The position numbers and the translations under genes are program-made. Below, piece after piece: positions 40,560 through 49,006 of a DNA stretch of 64,000 bases (the stretch's first letter is position 1; every line of letters starts with the position of its first letter). Source of the DNA: 3107 sp001483205. Lineage in GTDB: Bacteria; Pseudomonadota; Alphaproteobacteria; Rhodobacterales; Rhodobacteraceae. The notes beneath the pieces were generated by a model. It saw only the letters and a list, made by a program, of their open reading frames with translations, ran no database searches and was not told where the DNA came from. The DNA lies in the NCBI GenBank assembly GCA_964291375.2, contig OZ219809.1, positions 868,001-932,000 on the forward strand, given 5' to 3'.

Positions 40560-41923
40560 ACCACAAAATGAACCACAAAATGAACCACAAGCTGTTTGGA
40601 ACCGATGGCGTCAGGGGATGCGCCAACACCTATCCGATGACCGCAGAGGTGGCGCTGAGGCTGGGGGCGGCGGCGGGCCGCTATTTCCGCCGCGACGGGC
40701 AGAACCGCCACCGGGTGGTGATCGGCAAGGACACGCGCCTGTCCGGTTACATGCTTGAAAATGCCCTGACCGCCGGGCTGACCTCTACCGGTATGAATGT
40801 GCTTTTGTTCGGCCCGGTCCCGACCCCGGCGGTCGGGTTTCTGACCCGCTCGATGCGCGCTGATCTGGGCATAATGATCTCGGCCAGCCACAACCCCCAT
40901 CACGACAACGGCATCAAGTTTTTCGGCCCGGATGGTTACAAGCTGTCAGGCGAGGCTGAGGCGGCGATTGAGGATCTGCTGGCGGGCGGTGTTGAACCGG
41001 TCCGGCCTCAGAACATCGGGCGCGCCAGGCGGATTGACGACGGGCGGGGCCGCTATGTGGAGTTCGTCAAGACGACATTTCCGGGCAGGCGGCGCCTTGA
41101 GGGGCTGAAAATCGTTGTCGATTGCGCCAATGGCGCGGCTTATCGTGCCGCCCCGGATGTGCTGTGGGAGCTGGGGGCAGAGGTGATTCCGGTCGGTGTC
41201 GCGCCCGATGGCTGCAATATCAATCAGGGCTGCGGCACCACCGACATGGCAGCGGCGGCGGAAACGGTGATTGCGCACGGGGCTGATGTCGGCATTTGTC
41301 TTGATGGCGACGCGGATCGGGTGATGATCATTGATGAGACCGGCCGGACGGCGGATGGTGACCAGATCATGGGGCTTCTTGCCGCGCATTGGGCGGAAGA
41401 GGGGCGGCTGGCCAACAACACCCTGGTTACGACCGTGATGTCCAATCTGGGGCTGGAGCGGTTCCTGAGCGCGCGCGGGATCGGGATGCGCCGCACCGGG
41501 GTGGGCGACCGCCATGTGGTCGAGGCGATGCGGGCCGGGGGCTTTAATCTGGGCGGAGAGCAGAGCGGCCATATCGTGATGACCGATTACGCGACCACCG
41601 GCGACGGTCTGGTGGCGGGGTTGCAGTTTCTGGCCGGGATGGTGCGCACCGGCAAACCGGCAAGCGCCCTGACACGGGTTTTTGAGCCGGTGCCGCAGGT
41701 TTTGGAGAATGTCCGCTATGGGGGGGGTGCGTCGCCGCTGGAGCAGCCCGGTGTCCGGCAGGCGATTGCCGGGGTCGAGGCCGAAATGAAGGGCCGGGGG
41801 CGGCTGCTGATCCGCAAGTCGGGGACTGAGCCGCTGATCCGGGTGATGGCCGAGGCAGAGGACACCGCGCTGTTGCGCCGGTCGGTGGACAGGATCGTGA
41901 AGGCCATTGAGAGCGGGGCCTAG
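40556..41923 (+). CDS. glmM: Phosphoglucosamine mutase
   Basis: GlmM of 455 residues from the first ATG, converting glucosamine-6-P to glucosamine-1-P for UDP-GlcNAc. The phosphoserine is in ISASHNPHHDNG, the Mg loop is DGDADR, and the sugar loop is GGEQSGH. The first 24 bases are a perfect 12-bp duplication (ATGAACCACAAA twice), followed by a near-copy, giving three in-frame starts at 40556, 40568 and 40580. The conserved enzyme begins at the third (MNHKLFGTDGVRG). The order folP-glmM is common. Confidence 0.95.
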   Translation: MNHKMNHKMNHKLFGTDGVRGCANTYPMTAEVALRLGAAAGRYFRRDGQNRHRVVIGKDTRLSGYMLENALTAGLTSTGMNVLLFGPVPTPAVGFLTRSMRADLGIMISASHNPHHDNGIKFFGPDGYKLSGEAEAAIEDLLAGGVEPVRPQNIGRARRIDDGRGRYVEFVKTTFPGRRRLEGLKIVVDCANGAAYRAAPDVLWELGAEVIPVGVAPDGCNINQGCGTTDMAAAAETVIAHGADVGICLDGDADRVMIIDETGRTADGDQIMGLLAAHWAEEGRLANNTLVTTVMSNLGLERFLSARGIGMRRTGVGDRHVVEAMRAGGFNLGGEQSGHIVMTDYATTGDGLVAGLQFLAGMVRTGKPASALTRVFEPVPQVLENVRYGGGASPLEQPGVRQAIAGVEAEMKGRGRLLIRKSGTEPLIRVMAEAEDTALLRRSVDRIVKAIESGA

Positions 41924-41962
41924 GCGCGTTTGCCGCTGTTTCGGCTGGCAAAGACCTTTGCG

Positions 41963-42100
41963 TATAGCGTGGCGACATAAAATTGATCACAGGGTCCACC
42001 CCGGTCCTGTCGGGGCACTGCTGCATGAATGTAAGCGCTTTCACCAAAAATGTAAGCCCTTACATTCCGGCAAAGAGGCAAAACCCGCGTCCGGCCCGCA
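41963..42100 (+). repeat. 135-bp element with LacI-operator-like palindromes, copy 3
   Basis: Reads TATAGCGTGGCGACATAAAA, TTGATCACAGGGTCCACCCC, then ATGTAAGCGCTTTCACC and ATGTAAGCCCTTACATT. It is the inverted partner of copy 2. The preceding bases AAAGACCTTTGCG (41949-41961) resemble a decayed MITE end. Confidence 0.88.
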
Positions 42101-42126
42101 TTGGGGGTGCCCCCCGCCCGCGCGCG

Positions 42127-43785
42127 TCACAGGTCCATTTCCTCCTGCGATGTGCGGTCCTTTTCGCGGGTGGTCTTTTTGAACGCATCATCCCGGCGCA
42201 GCGGCAGGTGAACGGCGCGGTCGCGCAAATTCATCGCTTCCTCGATGGTGACAATTTGCAGGCGGGGGACGGGCGCACACCCCTCCACCTCAAACTGCCC
42301 GGCGGCGGCGGCCTCGCTGACCATGGTTTTCTTCGGCGGCGTCAGGGTCAGAAAGACGCCGATCCCGGCCCCTTCACGCTCAATCACCCCGCGCAGGTCG
42401 CGGATCATCCCCACGCCGATATTCTCGCCCGCCTTGACGCTGACAATGGCGCGGCCCGTCTTGCCAAACCAGACATTGCCGTCGATGCCCCGGTCGGCCC
42501 CCTTTTTGCCGAAATTGCCCGGTTGGGCGTTGATCAGCGACAGCGCCCATTTCTCGAACTCGTGATACTGGCCGCGCCGGGCCAGATCGCGCGCGCCGGA
42601 CAGGTCTTGCGGCACCCCGTGGGTTGCAAAAGTGACTTCCGGGAAGGCGTCGCGCAGGCGCTTTTCGATCAGGCCGATGGCCAGATGGGTGATGTCAATG
42701 CCGGTCCACCGCCGCCCGAGCATTTCCGCCGCGTGAACGGTGGTGCCGCAGCCGCAGAACGGGTCAAGCACCAGATCGCCGGGATTGGAAGAGGCGGCGA
42801 TGATGCGTTCCAGCAGCGCAACGGGTTTTTGCGTGGGGTAGCCGAGGCGCTCCCTGGCCTGCCCGCTCAACGGCGCAATATCCGAAATGATGTCCTGAAT
42901 CCGGTTGCCTCTCTGGATTTCCAGATAACGCTTGAACCGCGGCACTTTCCCTTTCGGCGGCCAGTATATCAGCCCCAGCTCATCAAGGCGGTCAAGTTTT
43001 TCCTGCACGCTCATGGTCCCGAATGTCCCGTTCAGGCCCGATCTGTCGATGATTGCCGTCGGAACCGCCCAATGGCGCCCGGATTGCGTGGGGTCAACCC
43101 CGCGCCAGGGCTTGCCGGAATCGCCTTTTCGCGTGCCCGCGCCGGTCAGATCGCCGATACTAAACCGGCCGCCGTCGTCGGAAAAGCGATAGAAGCGGTC
43201 GAGATATTTCTCATCATAGCTTTCAAACACCTCGTTCCAGACCGATTTCCCGCTTTTTCCATACAGAAACAGGATGTCGTGGATAGGCCCCCACCGCTTT
43301 GCGCCCGAATGGGACGATGTGCGCTTCCAGACGATTTCATTCCTGAAATTCCGCCCCCCGAACACCGCGTCAAGCAGGATTTTCAGGTAATGGCTCGCCG
43401 TCGGGTCGCAATGCAGATAGAGGCTGCCGGTGGGTTTCAGCACCCTATGCAGCTCAATCAGCCGCACCGCCATCATCGCCAGATAGGCCATCATATCGTT
43501 CTCGCCGAGGCCCGAACGCATGGCCCGCAGCATCTCCGCCGCTTTTGCGTTGTCAGAGCGCAAGACCTCGCCATAGGCCGCCTCTGCCGTGTCGGTCCAG
43601 TGCCAGGTGTCGTCGAATGCCTCGATCTGCGCCGCGCTTTCGTTGCCCGACGGCCCCCGGAACAGCACGTTGTAAGAGGCGTTGGAGTTGAACGGCGGAT
43701 CAAGATAGATCAGGTCAACGGATGCGTCGGCGATGCTGTTGCGCAGCACCTCCAGATTGTCGCCGTAGTAGAGATCGTTGGTCAT
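42127..43785 (-). CDS. DNA methyltransferase with C-terminal Mrr-like domain
   Basis: Site-specific DNA methyltransferase of 552 residues, N6-adenine or N4-cytosine type. Motif IV (YLDPPFNSN) precedes motif I (LDPFCGCGTTVHAAE), the beta-class order. Residues 415-505 look like a restriction-endonuclease (Mrr-like) fold: HEFEKWALSLIN, KGADRGIDGNVWF, AIVSVKAG. The last would be the (D/E/Q)xK site but has Ser in place of the acidic or Gln residue. No separate restriction gene is adjacent. Start at 43785 preceded by GGAG. Confidence 0.85.
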   Translation of the reverse strand: MTNDLYYGDNLEVLRNSIADASVDLIYLDPPFNSNASYNVLFRGPSGNESAAQIEAFDDTWHWTDTAEAAYGEVLRSDNAKAAEMLRAMRSGLGENDMMAYLAMMAVRLIELHRVLKPTGSLYLHCDPTASHYLKILLDAVFGGRNFRNEIVWKRTSSHSGAKRWGPIHDILFLYGKSGKSVWNEVFESYDEKYLDRFYRFSDDGGRFSIGDLTGAGTRKGDSGKPWRGVDPTQSGRHWAVPTAIIDRSGLNGTFGTMSVQEKLDRLDELGLIYWPPKGKVPRFKRYLEIQRGNRIQDIISDIAPLSGQARERLGYPTQKPVALLERIIAASSNPGDLVLDPFCGCGTTVHAAEMLGRRWTGIDITHLAIGLIEKRLRDAFPEVTFATHGVPQDLSGARDLARRGQYHEFEKWALSLINAQPGNFGKKGADRGIDGNVWFGKTGRAIVSVKAGENIGVGMIRDLRGVIEREGAGIGVFLTLTPPKKTMVSEAAAAGQFEVEGCAPVPRLQIVTIEEAMNLRDRAVHLPLRRDDAFKKTTREKDRTSQEEMDL

Positions 43786-43878
43786 GGCCCCGCTCCGCCT
43801 GCCCTCTTGCCCGGCCCGACGATAGGCGCGCGGGCGGGCGGGGTCAATCACCGCCGGTCCTTCACAGGCGACGGCGGG

Positions 43879-44421
43879 TCAGGGCAGGAATTTGATCAGC
43901 GCCACGGTGACGCCGATAATGCCCGCGCCCATGATCCAGAGTTGCTTGAAAATCTCCTTGCCGAGCGCCGAAACCTGCGCCTCGACTTTCGCCGACAATT
44001 CGCGACCCTGCGCTTCGATCTTCGTATCAAGCGCCTCAATCTTTGTATCAAGCGCCTCAAGGCCGGTGTCTATCTTTGTATCAAGCGCTTCAATTTTTGT
44101 ATCAAGCGCCTTCAGGCCAGTGTCTATCTTTGTATCGAGGGCGTCAACCCGCGCGCCGAGCGCCTTCAGGCCAGTATCTATCTTCGTATCAAGGGCGTCA
44201 ATCCGCGCGCCGAGCGTCTTCACATCCGCCTTGAACGTAGTTTCAAGCTGTCTGACATCCGCCTTGACTGTGGTCTCAAGCTGTTTGACATCCGCCTTGG
44301 TGGCGACATTTTCGTCCACCGCGCGGTTCACCTGCCCGACGATCGCGCGGGCGTGGTCGGGCGCAATGCCTGCGTCTTCCAGCGCCTCAACCGCGCTCAG
44401 GGTGTCGAAGTGGTTGTTCAT
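43879..44421 (-). CDS. Coiled-coil protein with C-terminal membrane anchor (DUF1640-like)
   Basis: Protein of 180 residues. The N-terminus (FDTLSAVEALEDAGIAPDHARAI) and the ATKADVKQLE stretch match the CCDC90/DUF1640 type. Residues 70-145 are a coiled coil in which 11- and 7-residue units alternate (ALDTKIDTGLK, ALDTKIE). The C-terminus is a single transmembrane segment (LWIMGAGIIGVTVALI). Function in bacteria unknown. The coding DNA is repetitive, so length may vary. Start uses the ATG after AGGGGTGGCC; an upstream GTG is possible. Confidence 0.75.
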   Translation of the reverse strand: MNNHFDTLSAVEALEDAGIAPDHARAIVGQVNRAVDENVATKADVKQLETTVKADVRQLETTFKADVKTLGARIDALDTKIDTGLKALGARVDALDTKIDTGLKALDTKIEALDTKIDTGLEALDTKIEALDTKIEAQGRELSAKVEAQVSALGKEIFKQLWIMGAGIIGVTVALIKFLP

Positions 44422-44622
44422 GGCCACCCCTGTCTACAGCATTTTGCGGGCCGGGGAAAGGGCCGGGCGACACGGGGGCCCGCGCGCGCCTTTCCGCCCC
44501 CCGCGCCTGCAAACCGGACAAACCCGACAAACCGGCAGAACAGCCACAGACGGCGGGCTTGTCATACGCCGCCCATACGCTATCCATACGACTGCCCCCA
44601 TACCGGTTTCGAGAGGCCCCCC

Positions 44623-45498
44623 GTGACCCGGATCATCACCCGCCTGAACGAGATTTCCCACCGCTACCGCGCGCTGTTCGTTGACCTCTGGGGCTGTGTT
44701 CACAACGGCCTGCACCCGTTTCCGGCGGCGGTGGCGGCGCTTCGGGCCTATCGGGCGGCGGGCGGCAGGGTGGTGCTCGTGACCAACTCCCCCAAGCCGC
44801 GCAAACCGGTCGAGGCACAGCTTGCCCGCATCGGGGTGCCGCGGGCGTGCTGGGACGCGCTCGCGACCTCGGGCGACAGCGCCCGCGCAGCCATGTATCG
44901 CGGCATCGTGGGGCGCAAAATCTATCTGATCGGTGATGAGATCGGCGACGCGGGCTTTTTCCGACCCCTTCGGCTGATCGACAAACCGGTCGAAATACAA
45001 AAGGTGCCGCTGCAAGCGGCAGAGGGGATCGTCTGCACCGGCCCTTTTGACCCTCATGCCGACCCGTCCGTGAACCGCCCTGATTTCCTCTATGCCGTAA
45101 ACAGGGGGCTGAGGCTGCTCTGCGCCAACCCGGACATTGTTGTTGATCTTGGCGAGCGGCGGCAATGGTGTGCGGGCGCGCTGGCGCGGCTCTACAGCGA
45201 CATGGGCGGCGAGAGCCTCTATTTCGGCAAACCGCATCCGCCGATCTATGACCTTGCCCGCCGCAGGCTGGCCGCGTTGGGGGCCGATATTCCCGACAGC
45301 GAAATTCTGGCAATCGGCGATGGTATCGGCACCGACATCAGGGGCGCGGCGGGCGAGGGGATTGAGTCTCTGTTCCTGTCCGGCGGGCTTGCCGCGCGCG
45401 AAACCGGCACCCGACGCCGCCCCGATCCCGGCCTGCTGACCGCCTATCTGGAAAGGGAAAATGCCACCCCCACCTATACCGCGGGCTTTCTGGAATGA
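44623..45498 (+). CDS. HAD-superfamily hydrolase, TIGR01459 type
   Basis: Class IIA HAD phosphatase of 291 residues. Motif I is FVDLWGCVHNG (nucleophile Asp), motif II VTNSPKP, and motifs III/IV FGKPHPPIYD and IGDGIGTDIRGA. The TIGR01459 group is typical of alphaproteobacteria; the substrate is unknown (NagD-like phosphate esters likely). GTG start directly before the conserved N-terminus; the open frame runs far upstream without meaning. Confidence 0.85.
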   Translation: MTRIITRLNEISHRYRALFVDLWGCVHNGLHPFPAAVAALRAYRAAGGRVVLVTNSPKPRKPVEAQLARIGVPRACWDALATSGDSARAAMYRGIVGRKIYLIGDEIGDAGFFRPLRLIDKPVEIQKVPLQAAEGIVCTGPFDPHADPSVNRPDFLYAVNRGLRLLCANPDIVVDLGERRQWCAGALARLYSDMGGESLYFGKPHPPIYDLARRRLAALGADIPDSEILAIGDGIGTDIRGAAGEGIESLFLSGGLAARETGTRRRPDPGLLTAYLERENATPTYTAGFLE

Positions 45499-45614
45499 CC
45501 GCTGTTTCGGCTTGACTTTCTGCAAGTGCAAAGTAATTATGTTGCGAATTGTGCCCCGTTCAGGTGTGTTTATTGCCCGAGGGGACACCGGAAGGGAAGC
45601 GCCGGAGAGGCAGG

Positions 45615-46058
45615 ATGCTCGATAACATGCCACGCGGAACGATCTGCATAGAAGACCTTGAGATCGGGATGCGCCGCCACCTGCGCAAAGAGGTGACGGA
45701 CCGCGATATAGAGATGTTCGCCGAGGTGTCAACCGACCGCAACCCGGTGCATCTGGACGATGACTATGCCCATGACACCATCTTTCAGGGCCGGATCGCC
45801 CACGGGATGCTGACCGCCGGGCTGATCTCTGCGGTGATCGGTGAACAGTTGCCGGGTCATGGCGCGGTCTATCTGGGCCAGACGCTGAAATTCATGGCCC
45901 CGGTCCGCCCCGGCGATGTGGTCCGGGCAGAGGTCGAGGTGACCGGTATTGACTATGCCCGGCGTCGGGTGACGCTCGACACCCGTTGCACGGTTGGCGA
46001 GACAGTGGTGCTGAAGGGCGAGGCCAATGTTCTGGCCCCGAGCCGGAAGTTCGACTGA
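45615..46058 (+). CDS. MaoC-like (R)-specific enoyl-CoA hydratase
   Basis: Hot-dog fold protein of 147 residues. The hydratase-2 motif is complete: DRNPVHLDDDYAHDTIFQGR with the catalytic Asp and His, then IAHGMLTAGLIS. PhaJ-type enzymes supply (R)-3-hydroxyacyl-CoA for polyhydroxyalkanoate or act in acyl-CoA metabolism. Start after GAGAGGCAGG. A single gene followed by a long repeat region. Confidence 0.87.
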   Translation: MLDNMPRGTICIEDLEIGMRRHLRKEVTDRDIEMFAEVSTDRNPVHLDDDYAHDTIFQGRIAHGMLTAGLISAVIGEQLPGHGAVYLGQTLKFMAPVRPGDVVRAEVEVTGIDYARRRVTLDTRCTVGETVVLKGEANVLAPSRKFD

Positions 46059-47317
46059 GCGAAACCCCGGCATATTTGCGCATCGGTGGCCAAGTCGTCC
46101 TGCCCGGTCTTGCGACCGGGCGGGCACCGGGACGGAAGGGCGGGGCTTCAGGACAGAGGGCAGCGCCCGGCCCGGCGGAAGCGAAGCGCCCGCCGTGGGG
46201 TGAGGCCCGTCTCGGAAACGGTCCGGTGGACCGTTTCAGGGCCGAACGGGCGGAGCCCTATGGCGGGCGCTGCCCGGCGTGCCGCCGGGCGGAGCGTTTT
46301 GGGGACGATACACCCTTATCCGCGGATAAGGTATGGCCCCCGGCCCGGCCAATAGGTCAGAGATGCTGCCCTTACCCGCGGATAAGCCTCGACCTTACCC
46401 GCGGATAAGCCTCGACCTTACCCGCGGATAAGCCACTGCCCGATTTGCCGGGACAGCGCACAGCCCGGAAGGTCGCGCCCGGCCCGGCAAGGGGGGGCGC
46501 GAACGCGCCGCCCCATGGGGGTGCGGGACGGCGCTGCCCGGCGTTCCGCCGGGCGGGGCGTTTGGGGGACGATACACCCTTATCCGCGGATAAGCCCCTA
46601 CCTTACCCGCGGGTAAGGCCCGGCCCTGTTTGCGGGGACAGCGCACACCCCGAAGGGCCGCGTCCGGCCCGGCAAGGGGGGGCGCGCCACGCCACCCCAT
46701 TGAGGGGTGACGCAGCGCGGCCCGGTCTTACGACCGGGCGGGGGCAAAGACGAAGGGGCCGGACTTCAGAACAGAGGGCAGTGCCCGGCCCGACGGAAGC
46801 GAAGCGCCCGCCGTGGGGTGAGGCCCGTCCCGGAAACGGTCCGGGGGACCGTTTCAGGGCCGAACGGGCGGAGCCCTATGGCGGGCGCTGCCCGGCGTTC
46901 CGCCGGGCGGAGCGTTTTGGGGGACGATACACTCTTATCCGCGGATAAGGTATGGCCCCCGGTCCGGCCAATAGGTCAGCGATGCTGCCCTTACCCGCGG
47001 ATAAGCCACTGCCCGATTTGCCGGGACAGCGCACACCCCGAAGGGCCGCGCCCGGTCCGGCAAGGGGGGGCGCGCCACGCCACCCCGTGGGGGGGGGGCG
47101 CAGGCGCTGCCCGGTCTTGCGACCGGGCAGCGGCAAAGACGAAGGGCGGGACTTCAGAACAGAGGGCAGCGCCAGCCCGGCGGAAGCGAAGCGCCTGCCG
47201 TGGGGCGGGGCGTTTGGGGGACGATACACCCTTATCCGCGGGTAAGGTGTGCCCCCGGCCCAAGCCAATAGGTCAGCGATGCTGCCCTTATCCGCGGATA
47301 AGGTCAAGACCTCTGAA
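46059..47317. repeat. 1.26-kb repeat mosaic without genes
   Basis: Long gene-free region built from repeated blocks: ten copies of the 16-bp palindrome (46315, 46371, 46394, 46417, 46579, 46602, 46934, 46990, 47231, 47287); the AGGTCAGCGATGCTGCCC phrase three times; two copies (46158, 46785) and a partial third (47165) of a GC-rich module with AAACGGTCC...GGACCGTTT; three copies of CAGCGCACACCCCGAAGG or a variant; and CCCGGTCTTGCGACCGGG hairpins. Open frames here are side effects of the GC-rich repeats. Confidence 0.85.
46371..46432. repeat. Three 16-bp palindromes at exact 23-bp spacing
   Basis: CTTACCCGCGGATAAG starts at 46371, 46394 and 46417, separated by the constant 7-base spacer CCTCGAC. 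It is the longest regular run of this motif in the window. Confidence 0.9.
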
Positions 47318-47526
47318 AGACCTCTGCATGAGGCCGTATAGCTCCCCAAATGCCCCGCCCGGCGCTTGCGCCGGGCAGCGCCTGCCTGCCCCCCGGCAGG
47401 CGCTTTGAATGTTTCAACTCGTTGGAGCGTATGGGCTTTATGGCAAGACCATCGCCAATGTGAAATATCGGAAAAAGCGCCCGCCCAGGCAGGCGGCTGC
47501 CCGGCTACGCCAATATGCAAAAGTCT
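47318..47526 (+). mobile_element. MITE, full-length copy (209 bp)
   Basis: From AGACCTCTGCATGAGG to ATGCAAAAGTCT, with the GCGCTTGCGCCGGGC and GCCTGCCTGCCCCCCGGCAG hairpins, the GACCATCGCCAATG centre and the CCAGGCAGGCGGCTGCC right arm. An extra half terminal repeat (AAGACCTCTGAA) precedes it. Confidence 0.9.
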
Positions 47527-47603
47527 TCCCGGTTATCCGCGCCTCTCTCCCGGCACGGCCCCTGCCACTTGCGCCCCCCTTTAAGGGCGGTTAGGTCAGC
47601 GCC

Positions 47604-48545
47604 ATGCGGATCATCCGGGACATGCGCCTCATCAAGGATCAGGACCGCGGCGCCAGCGTCGCGATCGGCAATTTCGACGGCGTGCATCTGGGCCATCAGG
47701 CGGTGATCGACATCGCCCGCGCCCAGGCCCGGGTGCTGAACGGCCCCCTGGGTATCCTCACCTTTGAGCCTCACCCGCGTCAGTTCTTCGCCCCCGACGC
47801 CCCCCCCTTCCGGCTGATGAATGCCGCCGCCCGCGCGCACCGGCTGGAAAAGCTGGGCGTTGAGCGGCTCTATGAGCTGCATTTTGACGCCGCGCTGTCC
47901 GGCCTGACCGCCCGTGCCTTCGTCGAAGAGATCATCCACAAGGCGCTCGGCCTGTCCCATGCGGTGGTCGGTGCGGATTTCCGTTTCGGCAAGGGGCGCG
48001 CGGGCGCGGCGGCGGATTTGCAGTCGCTGGCGGCGGCGTTCGGCATCGGGGTGACGCTGACGCCGCTGATCGGCGACCGGGGGGGCGAGGTCTCTTCCAC
48101 CAATATTCGCAGGGCGCTGAGCGATGGCCGCCCGCGCGACGCGGCCCGGATGCTGGGCCACTGGCACCGGATCGAAAACACCGTGATCCGTGGAGAGCAG
48201 CGGGGCCGGACCCTGGGCTTTCCCACCGCCAACATGTCGATAGAGGGCCTGCACCCGCCCCGCTTTGGCGTTTATGCGGTCAAGGTTGATGTGCTGAGCG
48301 GCCCGCATCAGGGCAGTTATGACGGCGCGGCCAGCATCGGGGTGCGGCCGATGTTCGGCAGAAACGACCCCAACCTGGAAACCTGTATCTTTGATTTCAG
48401 CGGTGACCTGTATGGTGTGCCCCTGTCGGTGGGGCTGGTCGATTACCTGCGCCCGGAACAGACCTTTGAGGGCACCGGCGCGCTGGTCCGGCAGATGCAG
48501 GCGGATTGCGCCCGTGCGCGGGACATTCTGGCGGCAGAGCAATGA
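47604..48545 (+). CDS. ribF: Bifunctional riboflavin kinase/FAD synthetase
   Basis: RibF of 313 residues. N-terminal adenylyltransferase motifs AIGNFDGVHLGH and SSTNIRRAL; C-terminal flavokinase motif GRTLGFPTANM with the catalytic region GVYAVKV. It makes FMN and FAD from riboflavin. Its stop overlaps the ATG of the next gene by four bases. Upstream is a MITE; no FMN riboswitch is seen. Confidence 0.95.
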   Translation: MRIIRDMRLIKDQDRGASVAIGNFDGVHLGHQAVIDIARAQARVLNGPLGILTFEPHPRQFFAPDAPPFRLMNAAARAHRLEKLGVERLYELHFDAALSGLTARAFVEEIIHKALGLSHAVVGADFRFGKGRAGAAADLQSLAAAFGIGVTLTPLIGDRGGEVSSTNIRRALSDGRPRDAARMLGHWHRIENTVIRGEQRGRTLGFPTANMSIEGLHPPRFGVYAVKVDVLSGPHQGSYDGAASIGVRPMFGRNDPNLETCIFDFSGDLYGVPLSVGLVDYLRPEQTFEGTGALVRQMQADCARARDILAAEQ

Positions 48546-49006
48546 GCCCCCCCGGCCCCGGCCTTCGACCGCGCTTCTGGGAGCGTTACCCGCTTGCGCG
48601 CCTGAACCGGGCGGAATGGGAAGCGCTCTGCGACGGCTGCGGCAAATGCTGTCTGAACAAGCTGGAGGACGCGGAAAGCGGGCAGGTGGTTTTTACCCGT
48701 CTTGCCTGCCGGTTGCTGGATGACCGGACCTGCCGGTGCCGCCGCTATCAGGACCGCAAGCGGTTTGTGCCGGAATGCGTGGTGCTGACCCCCGGCACGA
48801 TGACCGATGTCGCGTGGTTCATGCCAAAGAGCTGCGCCTATCGCCGTTTGTATGAGGGCAGGGGGTTGGCTGAGTGGCACCCGCTGGTCTCGGGCGATCC
48901 GCAGTCGGTTCATAAGGCGGGGCGGTCGATGCGCGGACGGACGACGCCCGAGGCCGATGTTCCCGAAGCGGCGTGGGAGGATTATGTGATTGATGAGCCG
49001 GTTTGA
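48542..49006 (+). CDS. YcgN family cysteine-cluster protein (UPF0260)
   Basis: Protein of 154 residues with the YcgN/YkgJ cysteine pattern: CDGCGKCCLNKLED, TRLACRLLDDRTCRCRRY, ECVVLTPG, SCAYRRL. The cysteines probably bind zinc or an iron-sulfur cluster. Translationally coupled to ribF. The biochemical role is unknown in the family. Confidence 0.85.
   Translation: MSPPGPGLRPRFWERYPLARLNRAEWEALCDGCGKCCLNKLEDAESGQVVFTRLACRLLDDRTCRCRRYQDRKRFVPECVVLTPGTMTDVAWFMPKSCAYRRLYEGRGLAEWHPLVSGDPQSVHKAGRSMRGRTTPEADVPEAAWEDYVIDEPV

Noticed and set aside
41983..44622. Very long plus-strand frame in front of the HAD hydrolase
   Set aside because: It runs antisense through the methyltransferase and coiled-coil genes; real similarity begins only at the GTG at 44623.
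46371..46432. The regular 16-bp palindromes as a CRISPR array
   Set aside because: Unit plus spacer is only 23 bp, spacers are identical (CCTCGAC) and no cas gene is present.
46086..47408. Several open frames of 90-230 codons in the repeat mosaic
   Set aside because: They consist of translated palindromes and GC-rich modules, occur on both strands, and share fragments with frames in other repeat regions.
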